The notes beneath the pieces were generated by a model. The model had not been told where the DNA came from. It was given only the letters and a program-made list of their open reading frames with translations, and ran no database searches. From assembly GCA_036501825.1 (NCBI GenBank), contig DASXZP010000023.1:1-64000 (forward strand): DNA of 64,000 bases. Direction: 5' to 3'. The translations under genes were made by a program, and so were the position numbers. This DNA comes from JAFECT01 sp036501825. Its GTDB lineage: Bacteria > Pseudomonadota > Alphaproteobacteria > Caulobacterales > Caulobacteraceae. Below, in pieces: positions 52,841 through 60,632 of the stretch. Positions within the stretch are counted from its first letter, which is position 1, and every line of letters starts with the position of its first letter.

Positions 52841-53578
52841 GTGGACGGTATTTCCTGCATCGTGTGCACCTACAATGAGGGCGACCGGCTCCGGCGCATC
52901 CTGGATGCGGTGAGCGGCCACCCGGCGCTGCAGGAGATTATCGTCGTCAACGACGGATCGACCGACGACGCCCATCTCCTTCTTCAGGCCTATCGCGATG
53001 TGCGGGTCATTTCGTACACGCCCAACCGGGGCAAGACCTACGCCATGAGCCGGGGCATCGCCGCGGCCAAGTGCGACCGGCTGATGTTTCTCGACGCCGA
53101 CCTCGCGGGCCTGAGCCGCCGGCACATCCAGTTGCTCGCCGCGCCCGTGGTCGGCGGCGCCGCCGACGTCAGCATCAGCCTGCGTGGAAACAGCCTTCCG
53201 CTTTATCGCATGATCGGCCTGGACTTCGTCTCCGGCGAGCGGGTGATCCCGGCGTCGCTGGTGCGCGATCAGGCGTCGCGCATGGCCGGCCTGCCGCCCT
53301 GGGGCGGCGAAGCCTTCATCAACCAGCTGATCATCGAGGCGGCCCTGAGAATCGAGGTGGTCGACTGGCCCGAGGTCACGAACGTCAGGAAGCACCGCAA
53401 GCTCGGCCGGCTTCGCGGTTTGCTGGCCGAACTGTCGATGATCCGCGACGCGTTTCGGACCGCGCCGGGCGGTCCCGTGCGCCAGAATCTCGAACTCTTG
53501 CGGCTCATGGCCGGCGCCCGCCGGGCCGCACGGCTGCGTCCACGGGACAAGGCCAGGCTCGCACTGCGGCGACTCTGA
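52841..53578 (+). CDS. Family 2 glycosyltransferase
   Basis: 245 residues from a GTG at 52841 with GGGA six nt upstream; a TTG at 52805 is too close to its GGAGG. The N-terminus SCIVCTYNEGDRLRRILDAV, then IIVVNDGSTDD and FLDADLAGLS (the DxD site) define a GT-A fold transferase of family 2. A short C-terminus with basic helices and no membrane segment suggests a peripheral membrane enzyme. Acceptor unknown; the cfa neighbour suggests a lipid-related role, only as inference. The real start could be up to 12 codons earlier. Confidence 0.85.
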   Translation: MDGISCIVCTYNEGDRLRRILDAVSGHPALQEIIVVNDGSTDDAHLLLQAYRDVRVISYTPNRGKTYAMSRGIAAAKCDRLMFLDADLAGLSRRHIQLLAAPVVGGAADVSISLRGNSLPLYRMIGLDFVSGERVIPASLVRDQASRMAGLPPWGGEAFINQLIIEAALRIEVVDWPEVTNVRKHRKLGRLRGLLAELSMIRDAFRTAPGGPVRQNLELLRLMAGARRAARLRPRDKARLALRRL

Positions 53579-53754
53579 AGCACAAGCGCCGCGTCGGCTG
53601 GCGAACCGGGACTCAACGGCACGAATCTGTAAACCACTTCCTCTTTTAATTGCCGATCGTCACGCCCGCCTCGTGCTCCGAACTTTTCACACGTTTCCCC
53701 CTGTGCGTGCTCGGAAGGCTTCGGCGAACTTCACGACAACTCTTCCTAGCGTGT

Positions 53755-54543
53755 TCACGACCCGTCGTCTTCGATCACCGGGCGCGTCGGGCTGAGGCGA
53801 GCCTTCGCGGCGAAGTCGACCGACGGCGCCGCGCCGTAGTGCGCCGGCGGCGGTCCTGCGATCGGCTTGCAGATGGGAAGGTCCTGGATGGGACGCGTCA
53901 TCACCTTGTCGTAGCGGCGCTTGTCGAACCCGATGTGGTAGGCGTCGAGCGACTGGCGCGCACGCACGCCCATGCCGCCGATATAGCCGTCGAGATTGCG
54001 CGCCTCGCCGATCGCCGCGCGGTACGTCGCGGCTTCAGCGGGCTCGAAACGGCGCCCGGGCCCAGCCAGACCATAGAGCGTCGTCCACACCCGTTGCTCC
54101 GCCTGGTTCGCCTCGTCCACCTGATGCAGGAACTTGTAGGCGTCGGAATAGCCCCTCAGCTCGCCGGGCCGCAGGTGTGCGACGGTCTGATTGCTGACCG
54201 CGCTCTGCCATACGCCCGCTCCCCAGATGAACAGCATCGGCGTGCCGGGCACGCCCATCGGCGCAAGCTTGCCGGTGCGCGACGCCTCATCGACGACGAT
54301 CGCGAGATCGTCGAGCCGGCGCTGCACGCAGACGCTGTTCCTCGCGCGCTGCTCGGCCTGGGCCATCACCAAGGCCAGCTCTACCGACAGACCCTTGCGC
54401 GTCTCGGCGACCTCGTGGCGCCAGTGCAGCGCCTCGACCAGCTGTTCGAGCGTCAGCGCGATGAGGATGCCGCAGATGATGGTCGCGATCTCGACGGCGA
54501 ACTCACGCCACGACCGCGCCGCCTTCGGTTTGTGAATGTCCAC
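53755..54543 (-). CDS. Membrane-anchored protein of unknown function (paralogue of the partial gene at 1-576)
   Basis: 262 residues. One membrane helix near the start (IATIICGILIALTLEQLVEA, residues 20-39), then a largely helical soluble part, with RRLDDLAIVVDEA at about 80 and a Pro-rich C-terminus (ICKPIAGPPPAHYGAAP). Start MDIHKPKAARSWREF matches the MDIHKAKPWHGVREF of the protein at the left edge of the window. In both, the long soluble domain lies after the single helix and probably faces the periplasm. The family is unknown to me. The 176 nt beyond its stop are AT-richer and hold no gene. Confidence 0.82.
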   Translation of the reverse strand: MDIHKPKAARSWREFAVEIATIICGILIALTLEQLVEALHWRHEVAETRKGLSVELALVMAQAEQRARNSVCVQRRLDDLAIVVDEASRTGKLAPMGVPGTPMLFIWGAGVWQSAVSNQTVAHLRPGELRGYSDAYKFLHQVDEANQAEQRVWTTLYGLAGPGRRFEPAEAATYRAAIGEARNLDGYIGGMGVRARQSLDAYHIGFDKRRYDKVMTRPIQDLPICKPIAGPPPAHYGAAPSVDFAAKARLSPTRPVIEDDGS

Positions 54544-54645
54544 GCCCCAACCCCCGGATCACGCGAGCACACGGCCTGCGTACCACAAATCGGATCAGGG
54601 TCGGCAACAGGGGCCCGAAACGCCCAAAAGCGTCTGAGGAAAGAC

Positions 54646-54719
54646 TGGCTGGGGAACTAGGACTCGAACCTAGAATAACGACACCAAAAACCGCTGTGTT
54701 ACCATTACACCATTCCCCA
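54646..54719 (-). tRNA. tRNA-Gln (TTG anticodon)
   Basis: 74 nt including encoded CCA. Acceptor stem TGGGGAA/TTCCCCA, D-loop TGTAATGGTAACA, anticodon loop TTTTGGT giving TTG, T-arm CTAGGTTCGAGTCCTAG, then GCCA. The anticodon stem contains G-T pairs, so it is a little weak, as in other alphaproteobacterial tRNA-Gln. Confidence 0.93.
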
Positions 54720-54840
54720 GCAGGAACGGGTCCGTTCGTCGAGGCGCGGGAGATAGCGCACGCCCCCCGGCCTTGCAACCGCTTGCGTAGCCTTCGCTTG
54801 ATGGGCGCAAGGCTCATCGTTATAAGGCGCGCTCCAAAGT

Positions 54841-54917
54841 CGGAGTGTAGCTCAGTCTGGTAGAGCACCGTGTTCGGGACGCGGGGGTCGCAGGTTCGAA
54901 TCCTGCTACTCCGACCA
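54841..54917 (+). tRNA. tRNA-Pro (CGG anticodon)
   Basis: 77 nt including encoded CCA. Acceptor CGGAGTG..TACTCCG, D-arm GCTCAGTCTGGTAGAGC, anticodon stem CCGTG/CGCGG with loop TTCGGGA (anticodon CGG), variable loop, T-arm GCAGGTTCGAATCCTGC, then ACCA. Confidence 0.96.
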
Positions 54918-54980
54918 ATCTTTTCCCGGGTTAAATCAAGCCTTTAATCAAACCACCCCCCGTTGGGGACGCCCGGCGCC

Positions 54981-55610
54981 TCAGGCCTCGGGGGTGAACA
55001 GCCACAGGGCGGCCTCGTGGGTCGCCTTCAAGGTGGCGCGGTCGGGGCCCGGCCCGCCGCTCATCGCCGCCTGCATGGCCACGCCGCGCATCATCCCTGA
55101 GAAGGCGGCCCAGCGGGCGAACATCTTGGCGTCGGACCAGCCGGCGGGCTTCAGCCGCAGCAACCGGTCCACATAGCCGGGTTCGACCCGGGCGGCGGCC
55201 TCGGCGACGAAGGCGCGGACCTTCGGGTTGCGCGACGCCTCGGCGGCGATCTCCATCATCAGGGCGCTGCGGTGGCGGTCGAGCACGATTCGCAGGTGGG
55301 CCTTGGCCCCCAGCTCGATCGCTTCGACCATGGTCGAGGGGTTACGGTCGAAGACGGAGGCCATCGAGCGGTGCTGGGCCTCCAGGTCTTCCAGGATGAT
55401 GCCCTCGATCAGCGCCTCCTTGGAGGCGAAGTGCTGATAGATCAGCCCCACGCTCACCCCCGCCTCGGCGGCCACCTCGGCCATGGTGGTGGCGTGAAAG
55501 CCCACGGTGCGGAAACGGCGTGAGGCCGCGTCCAGCAACTGCCGGCGGCGCACCTCCGGTGTCTCCGTACGCCGGGGTCTGGGCTGGGCCTTGGCGTCCG
55601 CCGCGGTCAA
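54981..55610 (-). CDS. TetR/AcrR family transcriptional regulator
   Basis: 209 residues from a TTG at 55610 with GGAGGAGA six nt upstream. HTH at about residues 35-60 (GFHATTMAEVAAEAGVSVGL) followed by YQHFASKEALIEGI. The C-terminal domain (RSALMMEIAAEASRNPKVRA) belongs to the BetI/YcdC-like group, many of which control efflux or stress genes. A palindrome at 55672-55689 lies upstream, between it and a divergent XRE-type regulator, the probable shared operator. Confidence 0.9.
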   Translation of the reverse strand: MTAADAKAQPRPRRTETPEVRRRQLLDAASRRFRTVGFHATTMAEVAAEAGVSVGLIYQHFASKEALIEGIILEDLEAQHRSMASVFDRNPSTMVEAIELGAKAHLRIVLDRHRSALMMEIAAEASRNPKVRAFVAEAAARVEPGYVDRLLRLKPAGWSDAKMFARWAAFSGMMRGVAMQAAMSGGPGPDRATLKATHEAALWLFTPEA

Positions 55611-55671
55611 TCCGGGTCTCCTCCAACCTTACGGCAGCCTAGCAGAGCCGCGAGCCGCCGGGACACCCTTT

Positions 55672-55689
55672 AATGAACGAACATTCATT
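55672..55689. promoter_or_regulatory. Palindromic operator between TetR and XRE-cupin genes
   Basis: AATGAA-CGAACA-TTCATT, with perfect 6-base arms; a further CATT follows. TetR regulators of the AcrR class often bind TGAATGA-type sites like this. It lies 62 nt upstream of the TetR start and 35 nt upstream of the XRE start, and so can control both. Confidence 0.6.
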
Positions 55690-55723
55690 CAATCTTATGC
55701 CCCGAAGCGGGTATCAAAGGGGC

Positions 55724-56275
55724 ATGAGTGCGGATCCAGAGGTTGGCGGACGGCTCGGCCAGGCGCTTCGGCGGCTGCGGCGCGAGCGCGGCCTGACCTT
55801 GGCTGAGTTATCGCGGCGGACCGGCCTGGCGCCCTCGACCCTGTCCCGGGCCGAGCACGACCGTATCTCGCTCAGCTATGAAAAGCTGTCGCGGCTCAGC
55901 GCGGGCCTCGACGTCGGCGTCGCCGCCCTGTTCACGCCGCAAGTGCAGACGCGCACCGTCGCGCGGCGCAGCATCACCCGCGCCGCGGAAACGCGGAACG
56001 GAGCCGCGCCGGCGGCGGACCTGCTGAACAAGCGCCTGACTCCGGAGATCCGCGAGATTCGCGCCGCCGACGTCGCCGGCGCCGGCGGTCTGCAACGCGC
56101 GACCGGCGAGGCCTATGTCTTCGTCATCGAAGGCGAGGTCGACGTTCACTCCGAGACCTACGCGACCGCGCGTCTGGGCGCCGGCGACAGTCTGTATTTC
56201 GACGCCGCCATGGCCCACGCCTTCGTCCGCGCCGGCGACGAGCCTTGCCGGATATTGTGCGTGCGGGCGGATTAG
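55724..56275 (+). CDS. XRE-family regulator with C-terminal cupin domain
   Basis: 183 residues from the ATG at 55724. HTH_XRE at residues 10-70 ('LGQALRRLRRERGLTLAELS', RRTGLAPSTLSRAEH), then a cupin fold at about 110-183 (GEAYVFVIEGEVDVHS, LGAGDSLYFDAAMAHAFVRA). Such regulators often sense amino acids or polyamines and control nearby transport or degradation genes. A frame opening to 55673 would start inside the operator palindrome, so the later ATG was chosen. Its stop overlaps the convergent acetyltransferase stop by TTAG. Confidence 0.88.
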   Translation: MSADPEVGGRLGQALRRLRRERGLTLAELSRRTGLAPSTLSRAEHDRISLSYEKLSRLSAGLDVGVAALFTPQVQTRTVARRSITRAAETRNGAAPAADLLNKRLTPEIREIRAADVAGAGGLQRATGEAYVFVIEGEVDVHSETYATARLGAGDSLYFDAAMAHAFVRAGDEPCRILCVRAD

Positions 56276-56547
56276 GCCTCGATTTCGGCCGCGACGTCGG
56301 GGTGTTTTTCCATCCAGTCGACGGCGTAGGAACAGACCGGTGCGATCTTCAGTCCGCGCGCCCGCGCGTCATCCACGATCGCTTGCATCAGACGTCCCGC
56401 GAGCCCCTTGCCGCGTGCGTGCATGGGGGTCTCGAAATGGGTGAGCGAGACCACGCCGGGCTCGAGGCGGTAGTTGGCGAAGGCGACATCGCCGTCTTCG
56501 GCGCGTTCGAAACGGTGAAGCTGGGTGTTGTCGATCAGGTCCGCCAT
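56272..56547 (-). CDS. Small GNAT-like N-acetyltransferase (COG2388 type)
   Basis: 91 residues. Minimal GNAT fold: 'VVSLTHFETPMHARGKGLAG' with the acetyl-CoA loop RGKGLAGRLM, 'DARARGLKIAPVCSYAVDWM' and EKHPDV. This short family (human NATD1, bacterial YjdJ-like) binds acetyl-CoA; substrate unknown. The start MADLIDNTQLHRFE is normal for the family. It converges on the XRE-cupin gene with shared stop bases. Confidence 0.88.
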   Translation of the reverse strand: MADLIDNTQLHRFERAEDGDVAFANYRLEPGVVSLTHFETPMHARGKGLAGRLMQAIVDDARARGLKIAPVCSYAVDWMEKHPDVAAEIEA

Positions 56548-56625
56548 GGTTCCTCCGCGAGCGCCCTTCCCGGCGTAACACCGTTCGGTTTAAGCTCAAC
56601 CCCATCTTAGCCGGGAGAACCCAGG

Positions 56626-57168
56626 ATGCGCACCGCCCTCGTCCTTACCGCCGCGGCTCTTGCGGCGCTTTCGCTTGCCGCCTGTCAGAAGAAACCCGCC
56701 GCCGGCAACGCAGCCTCCAACACCGCTGCGGGCGGCGCATCGACGACCGCCGCGGCGCCATCCGCGGCGCCCAGCGGCGGCAACGCATCGCTTACGGCCG
56801 CCGACTTGCCGAGGGCGAAGCCCGGCCTCTGGAAGGTGAAGTTCACAAATTCGATGTTGCCGCGTCCGATCGAATACTCGAATTGCGTCAAGGCCGAGGA
56901 CACCAAGATCGATTGGTCGGGCAAGGGCGGCGCTCGCCACTGCGAGCCTTCGAATTTGTCGCGCGGCCTCGATGGTTCGATCCACGGCAGCGCGACCTGC
57001 GCGATCGAGGGCGCCCAGGTGGCGATGGAGATGCGGGCGTCGGGGGACTACCAGAGTCACTACGCGGTCCACATCGATCAGACCGTCACCGGCGCGCCGA
57101 TGGCGCAGTTCAACGGCAAGCACACCATGGACATCGACGCGGTCTACGCGGGTCCGTGCACGAAGTGA
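56626..57168 (+). CDS. DUF3617 lipoprotein
   Basis: 180 residues. Lipobox LAAC (about Cys20) after RTALVLTAAALAALS. An Ala/Ser/Gly-rich linker of about 45 residues leads to the DUF3617 domain: KPGLWKVKFTN, 'YSNCVKAEDTKIDWSGKGG', 'RGLDGSIHGSATCAIEGAQV', 'SHYAVHIDQTVTGAPMAQFN', CTK end. The two Cys of the domain probably pair. An outer-membrane-anchored periplasmic protein of unknown function. Confidence 0.88.
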   Translation: MRTALVLTAAALAALSLAACQKKPAAGNAASNTAAGGASTTAAAPSAAPSGGNASLTAADLPRAKPGLWKVKFTNSMLPRPIEYSNCVKAEDTKIDWSGKGGARHCEPSNLSRGLDGSIHGSATCAIEGAQVAMEMRASGDYQSHYAVHIDQTVTGAPMAQFNGKHTMDIDAVYAGPCTK

Positions 57169-57186
57169 CTCTCGCTTGACAGCAAG

Positions 57187-57212
57187 CGGCGCGGGCCTTG
57201 GGCTCGCGCCGT
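57187..57212. terminator. Probable bidirectional hairpin between convergent genes
   Basis: CGGCGCGGGCC and GGGCTCGCGCCG can pair over 11 positions with one G-T, with a very short loop, followed by GTTTC on the + strand. It lies between the DUF3617 stop (57168) and the stop of the convergent membrane gene (57214). The T-run is short, so efficiency is uncertain. Confidence 0.55.
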
Positions 57213-57213
57213 T

Positions 57214-57594
57214 TCAGTACGGGCGGTCCTGCACCAAGCGCAGGATGCCGATCAGGCTGACCAGGTGGAACCAGATCGCCAGGATGACGCCCGCCACGCC
57301 GATGCCGAGATGAATAAGCGCGCCCAGGCCGAAGGCCAGGTAGAGCGGTATGGCGATCAGCCACAGCACAATGCCGAGCGCCGTCCACCAGAAGGTCGCC
57401 CAGAAAACCTTGATCTGATGCGTGAAGTGGGTGCGCACCCAGTCGGTGGCCGAGCCGCGCTGGAAATAGGCCACGATCACGCCGAGGAACATCAGAAGCC
57501 CGATGCTCGGCAGCGAGAGCAGAAACAGGACGTAGACGACGAGCGCGGCGGTCTTGCCCGACTCGGGCGGCAGGGCGGCCTTGTCGATGCTCAT
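57214..57594 (-). CDS. DUF4870-like membrane protein (short form)
   Basis: 126 residues with three or four membrane helices (AALVVYVLFLLSLPSIGLLM, VFWATFWWTALGIVLWLIAI, LIHLGIGVAGVILAIWFHLV). 'TDWVRTHFTHQIKVFW' with the HFxxQI element is the hallmark of this family. It is last in a leftward operon, 10 nt after a longer relative (57605-58390). Function not known; the HxxxQ motif in a cytoplasmic loop recurs in both. Confidence 0.82.
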   Translation of the reverse strand: MSIDKAALPPESGKTAALVVYVLFLLSLPSIGLLMFLGVIVAYFQRGSATDWVRTHFTHQIKVFWATFWWTALGIVLWLIAIPLYLAFGLGALIHLGIGVAGVILAIWFHLVSLIGILRLVQDRPY

Positions 57595-57604
57595 GCGCGG
57601 CTCC

Positions 57605-58390
57605 TCAGAGGCCCCAGGCGCGCGGATCCTTGATCGGCTGTCCGCGTCGCAGACGCATCACGCCGGTCGCCGCGCGCAACACGAACCAGGCGACGCCGAG
57701 CAGCAGCACCAGGTTGAAGAAGACGCCGAACGCGAGCGCGATGATGCCGCGCTCCCAGAAGAAGATGGTCCCGATCGCCGCCAGCGCGATCAACACCGCC
57801 GCCCAGAAGGTGCGGATCTGATAGACGTAGTGTCCGGCCATCCAGGCCGGCGCCGTCTCGCGGTTCATATAGGCCAGCACCACCGCGGGGATCGCGGCGA
57901 CCCCGAGCGTGAGCGGCGAGAACAGCATCAGCAGATAGCAGGCGGTCGGCGTCAGGCGGTCGCCGAGGCCGGCGTCGGAGCGGGCTTCGAACACCGCGTC
58001 GAAATCGCCCGCCTCGGGCTCGAGCTCGCGCGGTTGCAGCGGCGAAGGCGCGGCTTTCGGGCGCGCGGGTTTGGTCTTTTTGCGAGGGCCCGATGTGATC
58101 GAGCGGAACAACGGCGCCTCTTCGGCGGGCGCCTGCGGTTGAGGCGCTGCGGCCACGACCGGTTCGGGGGCGGCGGGCGCGGGCTGGGCCTCAGGCGCGG
58201 GTTCGGGGTCCGGCTCGAGCGCGTGCAGGGGTTTGGCGGCAAAGAATTCGGCGGTCGCTTCCTGCGGCGACTCCGGAACGGCCTCGACCTCTGCCGGGGT
58301 CTCGACGACCGGATCCTGGGCGTGGGGGGCCGCTTCCGACGCGGACTCGGCCTCAGACTCAGGGTTTTGCTGGTCGGGATTGGAGCTCAT
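57605..58390 (-). CDS. DUF4870-like membrane protein with Pro/Ala-rich N-terminal extension
   Basis: 261 residues. The first 135 are acidic, Pro/Ala-rich and disordered (EPAPEAQPAPAAPEPVVAAA), with a basic patch GPRKKTKPARPK. From residue about 150 it repeats the fold of the next gene: helices CYLLMLFSPLTLGVAAIPAV, then GHYVYQIRTFWAAVLIALAA with the HYxxQI element, and 'LVLLLGVAWFVLRAATGVMR'. The tail may bind cell-pole or wall proteins (inference). Gap to FolB is 74 nt. Confidence 0.82.
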   Translation of the reverse strand: MSSNPDQQNPESEAESASEAAPHAQDPVVETPAEVEAVPESPQEATAEFFAAKPLHALEPDPEPAPEAQPAPAAPEPVVAAAPQPQAPAEEAPLFRSITSGPRKKTKPARPKAAPSPLQPRELEPEAGDFDAVFEARSDAGLGDRLTPTACYLLMLFSPLTLGVAAIPAVVLAYMNRETAPAWMAGHYVYQIRTFWAAVLIALAAIGTIFFWERGIIALAFGVFFNLVLLLGVAWFVLRAATGVMRLRRGQPIKDPRAWGL

Positions 58391-58464
58391 GGAACCGCCG
58401 TCGCCCGCTCGGGCCTCGCTCCAGGGTTAGCCCAAAGCCGGGCCGGGCGGAAGCGAACTCAAGC

Positions 58465-58857
58465 TCAACTGCGCTCGAACAGGACCTCGCAGCCGGCGGC
58501 GTCCGCCCCGGGCAGGGCCTGGGGCTTGTCGACGCGCACCCGCACGCGCCGGGCGCGCGGATCGGCCATCACCGCCCTGGCCAGCCGCTCAGCGTATTCC
58601 TCGACCAGGTCCACGTGGCCCGACGCGGCCACCGCGCGCGCCGCCGAGACGACCGTCTCATAGTCGATGGTGTCCGACAGCCGATCGACGCGGGGATCGG
58701 CGAGCTCGATCTCGACGTCGACGATCAGGGGCTGGGCGCGGCCCTTCTCGTGCGCATGCACGCCGATATAGGCGTCGATCTTCAGCCCGCGCACGAACAC
58801 GCGCAGCGCAGCGCACTGGGCGCGGTCGGTGCGAAGCTCATGCACGGGTGCGGTCAC
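58465..58857 (-). CDS. folB: Dihydroneopterin aldolase
   Basis: 130 residues. FolB fold with 'LKIDAYIGVHAHEKGRAQPL' (Glu37 for substrate binding), DYETVV (Tyr66) and catalytic Lys111 in VRVDKPQALPGAD. It converts 7,8-dihydroneopterin to 6-hydroxymethyl-dihydropterin and glycolaldehyde in folate synthesis. About 10 extra residues stand at the N-terminus. The SDR gene upstream ends 12 nt before, and a pteridine-reductase role for it fits this pairing. Confidence 0.93.
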   Translation of the reverse strand: MTAPVHELRTDRAQCAALRVFVRGLKIDAYIGVHAHEKGRAQPLIVDVEIELADPRVDRLSDTIDYETVVSAARAVAASGHVDLVEEYAERLARAVMADPRARRVRVRVDKPQALPGADAAGCEVLFERS

Positions 58858-58869
58858 AGCGACGCTCCT

Positions 58870-59613
58870 TCACGATTCGACAACGTCGGGGGTGCGCCAG
58901 CCGAGATGCTGGCCGCCGTCGACGGCGATCATCTGGCCGGTGACCGAGGGCGCGTCAACGAGATACAGAACCGCGCGCGCAATCTCCTGCGGCGTCGCAT
59001 GCCGCTCCAGCGGCGTGTTGCGCGCCTCGGCGGTGAAGTCGTCGGCGCTCTGGTGGATGGAGGGCAAGGTGGGGCCGGGCCCGACCCCGTTCACCCGCAC
59101 CTTGGGCGCCAGCGCCTGGGCCAGGGTGCGCGTGGCGAACCACAGACCGGCCTTGGACAGGGAATAGCTGAAGAACTGCGGCGTCGGTTTCCACACCCGC
59201 TGGTCGAGGATGTTGACGATCAGCGCCCCGTCCGACGCTTGGCGTGCGAACGCCTGCGCCAGCCGCACCGGCGTTTCCAGATTGGTCTTGAGGTGCGTGT
59301 CCCAACTCTGCGTCGTCAGCGTGTCGATGCGGTCGTCTTCGAACACCGACGCGTTGTTGACCAACAGCGACAGCGGCCCCAGCGCCTCCGCCGCGCGCGG
59401 GACCAGGGTCGAGACTTCGCCGTCGTCGGTGAGATCGGCGCCCAGCGCAATGGCGCGATGACCGTAGGCCTTCACCTCGTCCACCAGCGTCTCGGCGTCC
59501 TCGCGCGAGCGGCCGTAGTGGGCGGCGATGTCGAAGCCCGCGCGGGCGAGTTCCAACGCGATGGCGCGGCCGATGCGTTTGCCCGCGCCGGTGACCAGGG
59601 CGACGCCTCTCAT
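58870..59613 (-). CDS. SDR oxidoreductase, pteridine-reductase/FolM-like
   Basis: 247 residues. Cofactor loop TGAGKRIGRAIA, with Arg at the sixth place as in the PTR1/FolM group (TGxxxRxG), NNAS, catalytic Tyr-x3-Lys in YSLSKAG, and GPGPTLPS after it. Trypanosomal PTR1 and bacterial FolM reduce dihydropterins with NADPH; the direct neighbourhood of folB supports such a role here. It might supply reduced folate or tetrahydromonapterin. It overlaps no gene; 13 nt separate it from the membrane protein upstream. Confidence 0.88.
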   Translation of the reverse strand: MRGVALVTGAGKRIGRAIALELARAGFDIAAHYGRSREDAETLVDEVKAYGHRAIALGADLTDDGEVSTLVPRAAEALGPLSLLVNNASVFEDDRIDTLTTQSWDTHLKTNLETPVRLAQAFARQASDGALIVNILDQRVWKPTPQFFSYSLSKAGLWFATRTLAQALAPKVRVNGVGPGPTLPSIHQSADDFTAEARNTPLERHATPQEIARAVLYLVDAPSVTGQMIAVDGGQHLGWRTPDVVES

Positions 59614-59626
59614 TCAAACGCGCTCC

Positions 59627-60547
59627 TCATCCGAACGCCCCGAGAAACGCGGCGAGGAAGCCGAGATAGACGACTGCGCCCAGCACGATCGCCGCGCGCG
59701 GCGGCTTCACGCCGGTAAAGCCGATCAGGAGCAGGATCATGGCGCCCGCCGCCACGCCCACGGTCGGCGCGCCGAGGAACGCGTCGCTGACGTAAACCGG
59801 GCGCACCATCGCCGCGGCGCCGAGGCCGGCCAAAAGGCCGAGCGCGGTCACCGCCATGATCTTCACCAGGGTCGGTCCGCCCTCGCCGCGCCTGGCGGCG
59901 CCCACGGTCAGCACCAGGCCCGGCAGCGCTGCGGCCAGACCCAGCACCGTCAGGCCGAGCTTCAGGTCGCCGTCGGGGCGGCCGAGCGACAAGGCCGCCA
60001 CGGCCGTGGTGAGCAGCCAGGTGGCGAGCCCGATCACCGCCAGGCCCAGCACCAGCCAGGCCGCCGCCAACAGAGGCTGGGACGCGACCGTGGCTTCGGT
60101 ATCGGCCGGGCGGAACAGCGACTTGGCCTGGACCATCTGCCAGCCGACCGCCGCCGCGCCCAGCAGCATCATGCCGCCTTCGGACAGGCTGATCTGGCCG
60201 TCGTAGGCGACCCCGATCAGGACCGCGACCGAGGCCGCCGCGGCCACGGCGAAGGCGCGCACGCCCTTGGGCGGCGTTGCGGCGCTGGCGCTGGCGCCGA
60301 TCAGGGCGGTGAGAAAGGCGGTGGCGACCATGCCGCCGGCGACCGTGCCCACGGCCGCGCCCGGCAGGCGGGCGACCGAAGCGCCCACGGCGATGGCAAA
60401 GGCAGGCCAGGCGGCGCAGGCCGCGCCCACCAGACCCGCGGCGGCCACCGGCAGGGCGCGCGCGCCCCGCGTCATGGCCTGGGCGCCGGCGAAGGCCAGG
60501 GCGACGCCGCCGGCAAGACCGAGGATCGCGACAACGCCCCCGGTCAT
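59627..60547 (-). CDS. CaCA-antiporter-like membrane protein lacking conserved acidic residues
   Basis: 306 residues from the ATG at 60547. About ten helices in two halves, the plan of sodium/calcium exchangers (YrbG/CaCA). The second alpha-repeat is still legible: 'KLGLTVLGLAAALPGLVLTV' followed by GAARRGEGGP, where the family has GLTVVALGTSLPELVTS and ARRGE; the essential Glu of the LPEL motif is Gly here. The first repeat (AVGTVAGGMVATAFLTALIG) has no acidic residue either. Cation exchange therefore seems lost or altered. It lies between a 26-residue membrane peptide gene and the SDR gene in one operon. Confidence 0.65.
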   Translation of the reverse strand: MTGGVVAILGLAGGVALAFAGAQAMTRGARALPVAAAGLVGAACAAWPAFAIAVGASVARLPGAAVGTVAGGMVATAFLTALIGASASAATPPKGVRAFAVAAAASVAVLIGVAYDGQISLSEGGMMLLGAAAVGWQMVQAKSLFRPADTEATVASQPLLAAAWLVLGLAVIGLATWLLTTAVAALSLGRPDGDLKLGLTVLGLAAALPGLVLTVGAARRGEGGPTLVKIMAVTALGLLAGLGAAAMVRPVYVSDAFLGAPTVGVAAGAMILLLIGFTGVKPPRAAIVLGAVVYLGFLAAFLGAFG

Positions 60548-60551
60548 GGCG

Positions 60552-60632
60552 TCAGTCGAGCCGGCCGAACTCGAGCCAGTTGAACAGGCCAACGACGATG
60601 AGGAAGATCCCGATGGCGATCAGGGCGTGCAT
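60552..60632 (-). CDS. Single-pass membrane peptide of 26 residues
   Basis: ATG at 60632, TGA at 60552-60554. The sequence is a hydrophobic helix (ALIAIGIFLIVVGLFNWLEF) with ends MH and GRLD. The ending FNWLEFGRLD is a recurring feature of tiny alphaproteobacterial membrane proteins, as far as I recall. A GGAG sits nine nt upstream. The CaCA-like gene follows after 4 nt, so the two should be co-translated. Possibly an accessory subunit of the membrane protein downstream. Confidence 0.65.
   Translation of the reverse strand: MHALIAIGIFLIVVGLFNWLEFGRLD

Noticed and set aside
54646..54917. Integration site at the tRNA pair
   Set aside because: No integrase, no direct repeat of a tRNA 3' end and no foreign block next to the tRNAs.
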